A DNA stretch of 64,000 nucleotides, taken from the NCBI GenBank assembly GCA_963969495.1, contig OZ018318.1, forward strand, positions 173,898,294 to 173,962,293, read 5' to 3'. The number at the start of each line of letters is the position of its first letter. Position 1 is the first letter of the stretch. The notes beneath the pieces were generated by a model that was given only the letters and a program-made list of their open reading frames with translations, was not told the DNA's origin and ran no database searches. The stretch is from Ceratothoa steindachneri. Lineage: Eukaryota > Arthropoda > Malacostraca > Isopoda > Cymothoidae. The position numbers and the translations under genes are program-made. This document shows positions 36,739 to 50,028 of the stretch, piece after piece.

Positions 36739-38690
36739 AACAATATAGCTGTAGATTACTAATCACTAAGAATAAATGACGGAGAAACAGCATGACTACA
36801 TAAATCTACCAATCTTTAATAAAACTATACTGGGGAATTGTAAGGGTCAAGGTAAGTAACTCAGTTGGCCAAAGGTTCACTCTCAGACACGATATAACAT
36901 AGTCTAAACGCCTGGCTACTTTGTGCATTTATTTTTTTAAAATTTTGAAACAGGGATCATCACAATGGTAAAAACATAATTCGAAAAAAGAGGAAACAGC
37001 TGGAGCATATTCCACAGCGACAGCCTTTCACCATTTCTTCTTCTTACTGACAATTTAACCGCTCAGCAAACTTCTTAAGGATTACCTCCTAAGAAATATC
37101 ATTATCCAATCAACAAAAAGATGTGAAAATAAGATAAGTAACCACCTGCTTCTCAAGAATGAACTTCAAAGGCAAAGCTAACGGCAAGCAAACGCAGGCA
37201 AATATGTACGAGTACCTCTAAAAAAAAATTAATCTAAGTGAAGAAACAAATATTAAATACTCACATAGATATGCAAAGAATAGGACCTAGTTAAAACTGA
37301 CATACATATATTTATTAATTAAGAGATTTACTTCCATTTTAAACAATGAAACAATATTATTCATACTTTGTTTCCTTACTTCCATTTTGTCGGTTTTTAG
37401 AGCTTCGTTGACCCTATTCATAATTTAATATATTCTGGTGATTGCAGCTTGTGGTATTTCTGAGCGTGCTTAGCCTAAGAGACTTCGCTATTCTGATCTT
37501 GTTTCTGATTTGTTGGACTTTTTTCGTACAGATTTGTCTAGTATTTCGGGCAGATTTTCTATTGGATTCATGTCAGAAGACTGACCTGACGAAGGAATTG
37601 GTTTCATGCCACTTTGTTCATTCCACTCGTTTGTCCTTTTTAGCTTAACAGGAAGATTCATTTTCCACGAAGATACACATTTATTTTGAAGCTAACTATT
37701 CGAAAAAAGGTAGAATTCCCTGTTTAATAATGTCAACAGAAATGTGACCATATTTTACTTTTGTCTGTAACTCGCAATTTTTATATTGCAAATGAGTTTA
37801 ATCTCCAAACTTATATCGGGTCCGATTATTGAAATTTGACTACAAATGGATTGGTCAGAAATAAGTATTTTGTCCTAACTTTCAAAAGTGATATCACCTT
37901 TCAGTCACTTCAGAAGCTTATAATCGAGAGTCTTTCTCACTAGATCTTGTATAAGCATGAGAACCAGGTCTCAACTCTTATGATATATTGCCCTTTTTAT
38001 TTAAATTGAACCATAATTCTATTAACAGAATGTCAAGGTTTAGTGAGTGGGTAATCCCAGTGCCACTTCCTGGACATATATTTGATGAAGCAGGGGTGAA
38101 GCGTATACAATACACCTACCTTAGCCACTTCCGGTGAATAAGAATAACCCCGCTGCGTACCTTTTGATCAGTAAAAGCCAACCATGGATGGATCGGTGTA
38201 ATATTGAGATTTAAGCCGAGTGGATTGCTTAATAATTGCCAGAGGATCGTCCAAAATAGTTAAACACACAGGTACAAAAAATAATCTCTAATGTACTTGA
38301 ATTTGAAATAAGCAACAGCGTATATAAATATAAAGAGAATTAATCTTGCACTGAATAAATAAATCTACAAAACTGTCGTGGGGATTACTTGAAAATTACT
38401 CACTGGGATGCCTGCGTATTAATATCACCCGACATCATGAAGGGAATTTTATTATTGAATTAAACACTGAATTAAGTAAGCACTTCTAATATTCGAGGTT
38501 ACCAGCTTGGGATGGAAATTCTAGTTCACAAATAAACTGGTGAAGTTAGAGGAAGGAATAATTCAATTAACAATAACTTTTGAGTTTGTAAGTATTTTCG
38601 AAGGGGACGGTGAAGATCTTCTTCTGGTGACGATGATTGCACTTAGTTACCGAATGAGAAGGTAGTCCTAGACCGGTGTTATAATGATCC
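36739..38690. other. AT-rich DNA, nothing recognised
   Basis: No coding, RNA or repeat signal is supported. Confidence 0.5.
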
Positions 38691-39560
38691 TATGCCGGAT
38701 CACGAAGGTGAGCCAAACGGTGACTCAAATCGGACTTCTTTCTCGAAGTACCTGCCGATTATTCAGCTCTTAGAGTGGGTAGCCAAAACGGATTACCTAG
38801 CTACGTCTAGAATAATCGGCAGAGGGAGGTCCTGTGTAACCTCCGACTCTGAAGAGGGGGGGAAGCGGCGAGAAGTTTGGCACCTACAAGTACCGTGATG
38901 GCAACAACCAATTCCCCGAGAAGTTCCTTCTATGCAGTGGGCGAATGGTTTCCTTTGTGGATCGGGCTCTACACAAACTCGACGAAGGTTCAAGATCTTC
39001 TGCCTGATTCCAGGGAGAAGTTTTCCTGTTATTTCCCTCTCCAGCAGGTATCGATATAGAGAATCGAATTTTCATAACATCTGTTTCGTCGCGTGAAATA
39101 CCTTTTTTCATATAAGGGTAGACAGTATGTTTTTCACGCCTTCGAGCCATCTCGGAGTTTTCGCTAGCGCGAAAAAGGGCCACAGAGAGTTCAAGGCGAG
39201 AGGTGCGTTTAGAGAAACGAGACGGCACGCAGCTTGTGTCGGAGTATTTCTGCGTATACTTATGTACGCAGTATTTCGACTTCTACATCCCTACCCGTTT
39301 TGGAAGACATTATTATTCTCGCGTGTAACTAGTAATAATGTATACTTTTAACATTGGCTACACGAACAATACAGAAAAAAACAAAACAAAAACGGAAGCT
39401 AAACGTATACAGGAATATAAAATAATCATGACGGATAAAGGAACACATGGGTTTCCGGTCATATACAGGAAACTCCGGAATAATTTAGATCTGATGCCTA
39501 AGTACAAAAGAAATAAATGATTATATTCGATAAATTAATCGAGGTAGCATGATATAAGTC
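38691..39560. other. GC-richer block with inverted repeats, unassigned
   Basis: Composition is less AT-rich than its surroundings. A perfect 13-bp inverted repeat (CTGCCGATTATTC, 38752-38764, with its partner near 38812-38824) and short palindromes (CTGCGTA...TACGCAG near 39250-39271; TTTCGCTAGCGCGAAA near 39162) occur. It lies on the 3' side of the minus-strand gypsy relic, so it could be that element's LTR, but no second copy is in the window. Confidence 0.35.
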
Positions 39561-39734
39561 CCACATGAAAAAAAGAAGAAAACAAACAATCAAAAATTAA
39601 TCACAGCAGTTGTAGAGTGTGTCATATTATCAACTTTACAAATATAACATATGAAGTAATTCGTGGCGGATACTAACCTTTATCCAAAACTTACTCGTAC
39701 ATAGCTATAATACGGATTATTTACAAAGACTTAC

Positions 39735-40570
39735 TGGGTTCGTCTACCGGGTTCCTAGACAAACTATCGACGAGTACATTAAGAGATCTCTTTAGATATC
39801 GGATATGCTATTGATATTCGGATAATAACTTGGCCAAACGCATCAGTCTCCCATTCTGACTCTTGCAACTTTTTAAATAAGCTAGGGGTTTGTGATCCGT
39901 TTCTATGGAGAACGGTCTACCTATTAAATATACATGAAACCTTAGTACCCCAAACACGATAGCTCTAAGGCTTCTAGCTCCACAGTGGCATACTCCTTTT
40001 CCCAATCAGACGGTTCCTGACTTGCAAATGCCACTGGGAACGGCACTTCTTCCTCGTATCGCAACAAGGTGCATCCAAATTCAAGATGAGAGGTGCCGAT
40101 CCGAACGACGATTTTCTCCTCGGGATTAGATAAGGGCCGAATAGGGGCAGTCACTGGTTTTCGCTTGAGTCTGCCGAAGCTGGCAATAGCCCTGGGGTTT
40201 TACTTAATAAGGTCTGGAGATTTCTTTTTATGCAGGTCATTTAAGGGGGGGTGACGGAATCGAAATGGGGGACAATACGCCGATAGGAGGAAGCTGCTTC
40301 TAAAAGGGGTCAGGGTTGTTTCTTTGAGACTGGGAGAGGCCTATCGGTTAGCGGTTTTACCCTATCCTTCTGTTGGGATATGCGGTTCTCGCGAACCCTG
40401 AACGCTAAATGGGTAATAGTACTATAATTAAAATAGCACTTGTAGGGCTTACTTCTTAATCCCTGAGACCTCAGTGGGTCAAGAGTAGGCGAAGGCTCAC
40501 GAGGGGTCTTTCCTCTGTACGCATGTCTACGTACACGTTGTCCAAATAAATTATGACGTTTTCTAGCCCT
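39735..40570 (-). pseudogene. Ty3/gypsy relic: Gag zinc knuckle and RNase H
   Basis: On the minus strand a degenerate Gag tail (near 40440) keeps KCY and HLAFRVRE, like a CCHC knuckle that has lost cysteines. After non-matching sequence comes the end of pol: RLKRKPVTAPI, then GCTLLRYEEE with PVAFASQEPS, EKEYATVELEAL, a two-base frameshift near 39960, AIVFGVLRFHVYL, FSIETDHKPLAYL and finally NVLVDSLSRNPVDEPSK. This is the RNase H domain that removes template RNA during reverse transcription. A TAG follows LLSEYQ at about 39807. RT core, protease and integrase are absent. It differs in sequence from the 34.9 kb RNase H remnant. Confidence 0.8.
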
Positions 40571-42339
40571 TCTATATCTTTTCGCATAAGACTGTAGTAT
40601 AAGAAAGGGTCATTCCACGATTACCAGCAATTTACCTTTACACGAACACATATACAAACATACGCCTTTTGCCATTTGCCTTGAAGCGATGCCCAGATCA
40701 CTTGTGTAGAACGTCGTTTCGGATATAGGTGAGTTATATTTTCTCTCCTACTATTTATCTTAAAACAGTTCATACCTGAGGGTGTTAATTCGTATTCCTT
40801 CTCTCATTACAGACCTCAAATTCACATTTCATTATTTTTGTGTACTTACATAATTATAATTACATATTTATATAAACAAATATACTCTTGTGAACACACT
40901 ATTCTTGTCACGTCAATACAGATATTAACTTTTCAAAAGTATAAATAACTTGTAATCCATTTCAACTTAAATTATTTATGTACCTTCATTATTCTCTGTA
41001 TAGCATTCAAATTATATCCCTTGAATATGATCTGCGTTACTAAATTCAATTTTGGTATAAAAACTAAAATTCAATTGATTATTGCAAAATTTAATATATT
41101 CTATTTTTCCTACTCTGTCTGTTCATTGCATTCTCTTTTGCTTCAGCGTTACAATCTTCGTTAAACTTAAATCATACGATCAATCATATTGCTTCAATCC
41201 AAGCCCATCCCCCCAAATTTATGAACGTACTGACTATTGCGTCGCTATCTAAGGCTAAAGTATTCACGTAATAGCTAGTACCTCTGTATTAATCTAGTGT
41301 AAGGTCAAACATATAAATAACCTGGGATCGTAAAGAGGGAAAAAATCAAGAGGGTATGTAAAAACGGCTATATAATATTTTTAGAACGCACCTAAGCTTT
41401 CTCCAGTTAGAAAAAAAAAATTAACAATTACTTTACCGTAACAGTCACCTTGTTTAGTATTAGATTTATAAACTGAAGTGGCACTAGGTCAAATGCATCA
41501 CTGGTCAAAGTCTAATCATAAAAAGAATCCTACCGTCATGTAAACAATTACCAAGGAAGCATTAATTTTCTATACATATGAATGCTTCAAAGTTAAGGGG
41601 CGAGTTGGCTACTACGCCATCTCCGTCTCGTTAAAGCCTTCGGGACTCTTCTGGGCACTGGATTTATCTTTAAACCCGCCCTCTTTGCAATATGCCCAGA
41701 AGTGCGATAGAATACTCAATGAACCAGAGCTTAGAGACAGTTTAGTGTTTAACTAATAGCGACTCACAGAGCATGGTAAGTGCCCTTGGAGCAATGGAAT
41801 TCTTGCTTTTTCCCCTCACCAAAATCCATAAGTTGACTGTGATAGGACGAGCAGAAGCACATAAGTAAAAGGGTTACTTTGATGGGCAATGTCAAGAATA
41901 TTTCTCATTTAATTCATTACTATTTATTATGTAGATTTATAGCATTTATTTCCAATTGAGTTGTGAAAAAATAGCTTCTTACTACTGAAATTCTGACAGG
42001 ATTGTAGTCGAATTAAGACTCTACATTAGCCATGTGGAAATAATAGTTAATATGAAGGGGCATTGATGACTCGGAAAGAAAAGCGTGAAAGTAGAGATTT
42101 TGCACGAAGTGTTTGAATGCGTCATTTTTAAATTTCCCAAACTTACATAATTAATGGAAAGTTTTTCTAAAATTGGATAGAAAAAATGGATTAGCGTTGT
42201 GTACACGAGGGAAGTTTTATATTTTCAATCACAAGTACTGGACTAGTTTCGAAGCATCACGTTCCATCTTTCATCTGTACAACGAGTGACAAAATCTGAT
42301 CAAAGAAAATTTATTTAGTACAAAATGAGAAAAGAAAAA
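40571..42339. other. no recognised feature
   Basis: AT-rich. A 10-bp inverted repeat (CTTCTGGGCA / TGCCCAGAAG) occurs near 41649-41702. Nothing else is supported. Confidence 0.45.
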
Positions 42340-42643
42340 CAAGAAAAGGGAAGTCCCTCCAATGAGTTGCGGGGTTTTCTAATAAAATGATAAATGGCTA
42401 TTTCATTGATGGATTCCTATCGTTCAAATCACTTACAAGTGCCTTTGAATGGCTAAATGAGGCTTCTACCATTATAGTGTACAACCCAGCGCCAAATCTT
42501 ATTGCAGATTTGAAATCTCCAGGATAGAAAAACATATGAGCCATGGTCATATGGGCTATTTAATAGCTCTAAATGGGTACAATTTAACTTTAATCGTATT
42601 GAAAAAAAACTACGCTTAGACCTGGCGCTTCGTCGCAGGTAAA
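42340..42643 (-). repeat. unnamed dispersed repeat, copy 2
   Basis: Inverted relative of the 4591-4895 repeat, beginning on the minus strand with ACCTGCGACGAAGCGCCAGGT. Alignment is continuous with few gaps. The copies have diverged by perhaps a quarter of positions, so neither insertion is recent. Confidence 0.75.
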
Positions 42644-43412
42644 TATCAACAACTACCAAGAAAGCTAGAAGTAAAAAAACATTATGGAAGTAGTATTTAA
42701 AAGAAGGAATAGTCTCTCGTAATGCTCAGGTGATTCCTATCGGTGATGTGGTAATTTATCTGATGGCTTGGTTGGAATGGAAATTCCCTTTTGAATTTTG
42801 GAGGCAATCAATTAAAGGCGCCTAAAATACGTATCGCTTAATCCACTCAATTTAGTTATATTTAAATTCTCTTTTTTTCCAATTTATGCCATGGTTAGTG
42901 GCCTGGTGCTTCCACAAACACTAGAAATATTATTGAAGTATTAACAACCCTAAAGAAAAGAGAGCGAAATCTCCGCGTTTGTAAAATATTGTCTGCTCAC
43001 CTCCTTCCTTGAAAACACTCCCTCTCTTATACGGGACAGATTATTAATGGCTCTAAGCGTTTCAAGTAAATAATATTGTAATAAAACGCTATAACACAAC
43101 TAGCCAAAATGTTAGAAAAGATAAAAGTATAGAAGAAAAATTAAAGCTCTCTGAGCAACGAAGGGACAAATTAACTAGGAACAACTTGCCTGCTTATGTA
43201 TATACTCGTATCTAAATAATTTAGATAAGATATAAATTAACTTGAAAATATTGTGACATTCTATGGAATAAATGTAGGATAGAGAATCTCCATTCAAAAT
43301 AAAGACCAAGTATGTGTTTTTATTTTGTGAATGTTTAACTGCTCTTGCTCTGCATTTCCCATTGTATAGTGTGTGTCACTTTATTCAGCGCAGTTAACCA
43401 TTCGCAAATTGA
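42644..43412. other. AT-rich DNA, nothing recognised
   Basis: No feature is supported. Confidence 0.45.
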
Positions 43413-43877
43413 TTGAAGTGCCAAAACTTCTTTCTCAGTAAAACGAAGCTAGGTAAGGAGGTCCGAAGATGGTTGGCCTGCACGACGTCAGACTGCAGCC
43501 GAGACCGAAGCGGAGGTCAAAGCCGGGAACACCGAACCGGAAACGGAAGCACAAGCCGAGGCTCAAATCAACCAAGACTCCCCTGCCTCCCGCAAGGGAT
43601 GCCCAATATCACCTTTGTGGTACTCTGCCTCGTAGACCCGGTCACGTCGGCAGCAGCTCTGCTCCTCTTCGGGGGGGGGGGGAAGGGCGTGGAGACCAAC
43701 TCGGGCCCCGCAACATGGATATGTACACTATGCAATAATTACATCACAAAAAGACAAACACCAATAATGCGCAACACCATCAAAACACACTGGGTAAATC
43801 TCAAATGCACAAATAATAAAATCAAACAATACACAAAACACTGGATGTGCCCAAAAGACCAAGCAGCACACTCATAA
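43413..43877 (+). pseudogene. non-LTR element N-terminal region: 2A-like motif and PHD-like finger
   Basis: The frame carries a basic, Ser/Arg-rich N-terminus, a hydrophobic run (SAAALLLF), a poly-Gly tract from a G-run, then GVETNSGP at residues 92-99. In relatives this place holds a VExNPGP motif like the 2A peptides that make ribosomes skip a peptide bond; here the Pro is Ser, so skipping is probably lost. A zinc finger follows: WICTLCNNYITKRQT, then HWVNLKC and WMCPKD, with PHD-type spacing. Whether ATG 43413 is the true start is unsure, because the GC-rich part before the motif also reads in another frame. The finger may bind nucleic acid or chromatin. Confidence 0.75.
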
Positions 43878-43959
43878 ACGCTCAACCAATCACAACCAAC
43901 AAACTTACAACCCACACTATCATAATCATCACAAACCCCTAGATAATGAAAGAAACGAA

Positions 43960-46770
43960 ACCCCACGACAAGTATCTAAAAATACTACAATTAACATAAA
44001 CGAACCTAACAAGAAAACGATAGAAATCGTGCACCTCACAAACAAACAGGAAATAGATATAATCACCATCCAAGAAACCAAACTCACAGAAAAGCAGAAA
44101 ACCCCTCAAATCACAAACTACACATCAATCAGAACCGACAGAAAACACAAAGAGGGAGGAAGCCTCATCACATAAATCAAAAACCACATCAGCTATACAT
44201 AGACCCCCCTCCCCAACAACATAAACACACAAAACCTGAATCACAAATCACTCTCACGAACTCCATAATCAAAGGAAACATCAACGCACACTCATAACTT
44301 AGGAACTCACCCACAAAAGATCAGAGAGGAGAAATTATTTCCGACATCTTCTAAAACTCAATTCACATAATCTTAAACACAGATACACCGACCCGCATAC
44401 CCACACACCCCAACCAACAACCCACTTTGCCATACATCACCACTGCAAAAAACACCCTGAGCAGACATCTCACCTGGAACACGACACACGCTCTCTCCTT
44501 TAAATATCTTCCCATATTAATCCCATTAAAACACAACAAAACACTTCAGACTACAACAAATCCTCAAAACATACACAAATTATCACACTGCAAACTCGAT
44601 AGAAGAACAAAAGAAATTGGAAGAGCACTCTCCGATATCCAACTTCCCAAATGTGCACACATGGCAAAGAAAATACTAACCAGCACACCTTACAAACAAA
44701 AAAATACAACATCCTGCGTGGGAAAACACACAACACACAAAAACTATTCCCTGAACCAGTTAGAAACCTCATAGAACAACGGAACAACACTAGAAAACAT
44801 AACTCATTAAACCACGACATTATAGAAAAAAACAAACAAATAGATCGCGCCATTTAAGAACACAAACAAGAAGTACGGAAACACCACCTAAACCAGCAAT
44901 GGGACCAAAAACAAACACACACAAACTCTGGAAAATCATTGCTGGCCTTACAAACACAAAACCAACACAGCCACAAAACAACACCATCACCTTCAGAAAC
45001 AAAGAAGCCACAACACTCATACAAAAAGCAGAACATGTCAACAAACATTTCCCAAACACAACCATACACCAAACGAAACTGAAAACAGAAAAATCGACAG
45101 ACTTACAAAATCCTCCCAAAACCACAATTCACAACCCAAACAGAACAGACCATCAGGTCCATAAAAAAGAAAGAGACAATAACTCCACCAGCTCTGATGA
45201 CATAAACATCAAACACCTCACACACACTTACAGACTCGCCATATACACAAACAAAAAATAATTCTAATACCCAAACCAAAGAAAGAGAACTCCTACAGAC
45301 CAATAGCGCTGCTTTCCCCCATAGGTAAAACACTAGAAAAAATCATCCTACCCTACATCATAGCCAGCATCCCAAACACAGCACACTAATTTTCGGTCAA
45401 ACCCATTCACTCAACCACCACATCATTACACACAATAAACAACATAATCACAAATGGATTCAACAAGAAAATTCCACCACATGGAACCATAGCACTCACC
45501 CTTGATATGTATGTCTAAAGCATTCGACACAGTAGAGCTACACAATTAGTCAACAAGACCCTCTTACCCATAATAGCCACCACCTTCATCAAGTACATAG
45601 CAAACCACATCAAACTACACCCAAATACAAAACAAAATCCAAATACAGACACACAAAATCCGGAGTTCCCCAAGGAGGAGTACTTTCTCCAACACTTTTT
45701 AACATCTACACCTCAGATATACCATCTCCCCAACAAACAGTAAAAATTGTCACCGAAACACACATCACAATAGCATCCTCACAAAACAAACTAGAAACAG
45801 CTGCACAACAGATACAACCTTACCTCAGCAAAATATACACATGGACAATAGAAAACTTAATAAAGTTAATCGCCACCAAAACAATGACCACTCTCTTCAA
45901 ACCAGACCCTGTAGAATACAATACAACTCTAAATCTAAACATACAAAACATACCACTTTCCAGCACAAAAGAACCAAAGATCCATGGCCTCACTTTTGAT
46001 TACAATCTCACATACTCAAAATACATAAAAAAACACAATAGTCAAGGCCACGAAAACATTCAAAGTTATCAAAACAGTCACAACTACACACTGGGGAAAA
46101 ACAAAGAAACGCTCATTAACACATAGACAATAGACACAAGACAATCACAAAACATTAATAGAATACGCCAACACAATCTGGTCCTCAATCTTTTCTGTAA
46201 CCAACACCAAAATCTACAGAAAATACAAAACACAGACCTCTGCACTACCACAGGATGCACTCTTGACACAAACACCCAACATCTACACGACGAGACGAAA
46301 ATCCTACCAATCAGAAATTACCTAAAACTACACGCATCACAATTCAGGCAGAAAACGTAACGTCCAAATCATCTCCACCACCACATCACCAGACAACATC
46401 CCAATCACAGCCGCCCAAAACAGACCATTTTCGATAACAACAACTACACAACCAACTTAGACACATACCTTAACATAACAACAGAAGATACAATCAAGCA
46501 AAACATCAAAACAATCCACTCTTAGATCACACAAAAATACTTGACACACAGAACCCACAACAAAATATGAAGTGCACCTCCTCCAACCATACACAACTCA
46601 GAAAAAAACACTCACAAATCAGATCAGAAGAACACTAGCACAGATAGGAACAAACAAATCACCCCTCCTGACATCATACATGCAATGAAGATACCCATAC
46701 AACACCAAACTGCCCCAAATGCTTAACACAGATACACGACATCACACATCTCTTCAACTGCTCACAACTA
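43960..46770 (+). pseudogene. CR1/Jockey-like endonuclease and reverse transcriptase, broken
   Basis: Read across frames: endonuclease pieces EIDIITIQETKLTEKQ, then NYTSIRTDRKHKEGGSLIT, GNINAHS, LNTDTPTR and ITTAKNTLSRHLTWN; RT pieces KENSYRPIALLSPIGKTLEK, motif A LDM-SKAFDTV split by a 4-base TATG duplication at about 45508-45515, motif B GVPQGGVLSPTLFNIYTSDI, and motif C where YADD has become ETH, followed by ITIASSQNK. The C-terminal region keeps TTLFKPDPVEYN, GCTLDTNTQHLHDET and similar blocks. Endonuclease nicks and RT copies RNA at the target in the family; this copy lacks the catalytic YADD and has many stops. Identification is firm, exact ends are not. Confidence 0.85.
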
Positions 46771-46779
46771 CACACAGAC

Positions 46780-46931
46780 CTGGGCCAGGTGGATCACTGG
46801 AAGAGACCCAGGAGTTGACTATTCTGCTCCTGCGATGGTCCAGCAAGCTAAGAGGTGGGGCCTGCAATAGGTGTGAGGGTCCCCGACCCACTGTCGGGCC
46901 GGGAACGGGGTCCCCACCACTACCAAGTTAG
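46780..46931 (+). other. 3' UTR of the CR1/Jockey-like element
   Basis: A sudden GC-rich stretch after the A/C-rich coding region, with inverted GGGTCCCCGACCC-type and CCGGGAACGGGGTCCCC sequences that can fold. This is the place where the element's RT would bind its RNA. Confidence 0.65.
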
Positions 46932-49900
46932 GGAACGGTTTCTCTCTTTCAACAATCATCTTATGGATAATTTGATAAGTAAATAGTAAGCAGTTACTAA
47001 CTTAGTCTGCACCCCTTCATCCAGATATGAAGCAATCATTAGAAATTCCCGATTTCATTTGTGTTTTAAGTCCTTTATTAGCTAATTTGGATAATCTGAA
47101 TGTTTCTATAGGGGGTATTTCAGATGTTTTAGTTCTTTAAACGTTTTTTAGGGGGGAGAGCCCAGGTTCCTTTTATCTCCTAACTTCATCGTTGAAAGAA
47201 AGAGGCGTAGTTTTGGTTTAAGTAGAGAAACAATGTATATTATTAATCCATTTGTGTATTTGTGGCCATTGGTTTTGTTTGAATGACAAAAAGGCAATCA
47301 AATTTAATTTTTATCCAAAACTATTATATGAAAATAGGGAAGATTGATGTTGATTTTTTGTTATAATCTATAAATAGGCGGAAAATAGGCCCATAAGTCA
47401 AATTGCTTTTCTATATAAATTTAAGAATGCGATTCTACGGCATTTGTCATTAAAGTATAAATAGTTTAGACTTTACGCATTATATTCAAAAAATAGCAGT
47501 AAAGCATTATGGGTTTAACTGCAAGTGAAAGAAGCCAAGCGGAGCTGAGGACTTTGAATTACAGCTTCAATGACTCGAACTTGTGTCGGTGCACAGCAGT
47601 ATATTTTATTTCGGGACCCAAACATTTACAGCGGCTTGTGTTGACTTTCAGCTGCAGGTAAAATAAAACAAAGACCGTGCTACAGAAACAATGGAATAAT
47701 GTATTAGCCAGGGTATACTGGCGCATACATCTGAAAAATTTGCAATTCTAACCTTAAAAACTTTTTCTTTTACAGCGTTAATAGTTCAGTGTACGTAATG
47801 AAGTATTATGGGATCAAACACGTAAATGTCGAGTAGAAGAAAATGTATTAATTTTTACTCATATAAATATGAAAGCTTGGAAACATCCACCACCCTCGAA
47901 ATACAATGATCAAAACGAAGGAGATAAGTAATTATCAACGAAGAAATGTGAAATATAAATTTATAATATTAAAAGTAATTGTAAATTACGTCTAAATTGC
48001 CTAGACTGAAGTCTAGTTTAGATGCTAGCAAACTGACCTGTGAGAATAAAATAAGATTTCTCTAAGCTCGGCACTGTCTAAGCTCTATTATTGAATAGAA
48101 ATAGGAAGTGGACGTGATGTGAGAAAAATAAGGGGTCAGTGTATATAAACTCTTGTTTGGCATGGTGAAGATAGTAAGTGTAAATTCTTAAATGCACACT
48201 TAATAGTTAACATATAATAGGGTTAATCATATATAGAGATCACAAACAACTCTCCTCTCGGGGCTTTAAATAAGGGGTTACCCATCTGTATCTACTCCAG
48301 TCGGGGTGTTTTGTTCTTGTATTTTTCCTTTCTTTTTTCCTTCTACTTCACCTCTATTGCTTTTTAACTTTACCTTTCCTTTTACGCCTCCACAAGAGAA
48401 TGACAGTTGTAGCATCGGCAACCTTACTGCAGCTGGCATCTGAGGGAGGTGTGTTACCAACGCTTAAATGGCAAAACGAGAACTAGCCGCTGTCTTCCAC
48501 ACATTCTCCTTATCTCTAGTTTTAATATTTCATTTTCACCCAATAAAACTTTTGAGGGGGAGACGTTTCCTTGTTGGTAGTTCGCTTTTATTCTAGATAT
48601 GGGCGCTTATTGTTGGTATCGGCGTAGTGTTGATGCTTTGCTAAGTATAAAAGAACTTTTTAGAGGGCAAATTATTTTTGGTAACTAGTCAGGATGGAGT
48701 TTGTCGGTGCCTTTTTCTACCTCTTTCAGCTGTACAATCATTATTAAAATATTGGCGGCCTCAAAACTTCTTTCTGCGCCACGAGAGAAATAAAAGCAAG
48801 GACAATCTTTGCGGGATTATTTGTAAACTGGAATGTCGAGGAATTTCTCATTGGGGAAGGAGTAGCGAACTTATGTGGCTCGGTTTTAGTCGAAGTTTAC
48901 CATTCAGAGGATAAAATGTAGGATCAAATCACTTAAAGAAACCAGCCTTGGAGGAGAAGTAAGTGGCTACGGAGGTGATCCATGGCCAAGTCTCACATGA
49001 TGAGAATGAACGCATAGTCCATCCATTTACACAAATCCTGATTGAGTGTAGTCCTAGTGAGGGTGGATACAAATCGCAAGCGTCCTAACGGGCTCTCCAG
49101 ATAATGGAAGCTGTGCTGTACGTTTTCAACCGAGGAATTTTCACCTAGCGTAAAACCAGACAGGTCGTATCCCTTTTACACTAAGGGAAGCGTAACGGTG
49201 TTAATAAGTAAAGGTGAAAATTGAATTCTATAAAAGTTATCTGGTGGTCAGGTTTTACCACGAAACCCAACTTTCCACTTTCCGAACCCTCAGTCGTTAA
49301 GGTTTTGGTAGCTACTAGCTATCCTAGCAAAGTTGGCCCTAACCTGAACTCCATGCGGTTGGTTAAACAAACAGACGGTGCTTAAATTATTCCAAATGTT
49401 CTTTCTATTCGTCTTAAGAGTAGCTAATTTTGACACAACCATTTGACTGCCTCAATTGAAAGGAATATTTCGATTTTGAGACAACCAAAAGGTGTAGAAC
49501 GAGACTTTAAGGAAAATAATAAGTAAAAATGTCAAGTTACCAATGGCAGTTTAGTGGAAGAGACGGAAAACAGCCAACAAAAATGTTAAAAGAAAAGAAC
49601 TGAGAATGAAAAAATAAGACATTCGTAAAGAAACGTACAAAAATACCTAGTTTCAGAAAAGATGGTAGAGCTTTGCCACTTAACAAGTTATGGTGTCTAG
49701 TAGGTGTAATTAGATGAATTTTTGGCTTTAAATCGATGCACCAACCCGTGACCGTTAGGAAGATATACCAACTATACGCAAATAGCAGTTCTAGTAGAAA
49801 AGGTATCGCAGTCCATTTATTATGGCATTTTTTGTGTTAATATCAAACAAAATTGTTAGTTAGGGCTATTTAATTTCAATATTTAGTCTAAATATTCTAA

Positions 49901-50026
49901 GTTATTTATTCACATAGCAAATAAGAGACAAAAGTGGCATTCCAACCAGAATTGGTCCAAAAAAGGTTTTGTAAATAACTGAGGAACTCAGGTAGTAAAA
50001 TTGTGAGAAAGGGTAAAGAGATTTAC
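46932..50026. other. no confirmed feature
   Basis: A less AT-rich segment near 48950-49400 looks repeat-like but has no partner in the window. A 60-codon lysine-rich minus-strand frame at 48278-48460 is not recognised. Confidence 0.4.
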
Positions 50027-50028
50027 TA

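Larger units (their letters stand above)
43413..46931 (+). mobile_element. CR1/Jockey-like non-LTR retrotransposon, A/C-biased
   Basis: Contains in order a leader with a 2A-like motif, a PHD-like zinc finger, an endonuclease, RT and C-terminal regions, and a GC-rich 3' UTR. The plus strand from about 43740 to 46770 is extremely rich in A and C and poor in G, unlike any neighbour. Many frameshifts and stops. The start of the element is approximate. Confidence 0.85.

Noticed and set aside
44551..45333. Cys/Val/Phe-rich minus-strand frames of 60-101 codons
   Set aside because: Antisense of the A/C-rich retrotransposon coding region.
48278..48460. Lysine-rich 60-codon frame resembling an ORF1 N-terminus
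   Set aside because: Too short and compositionally simple; no zinc knuckle or following ORF2.
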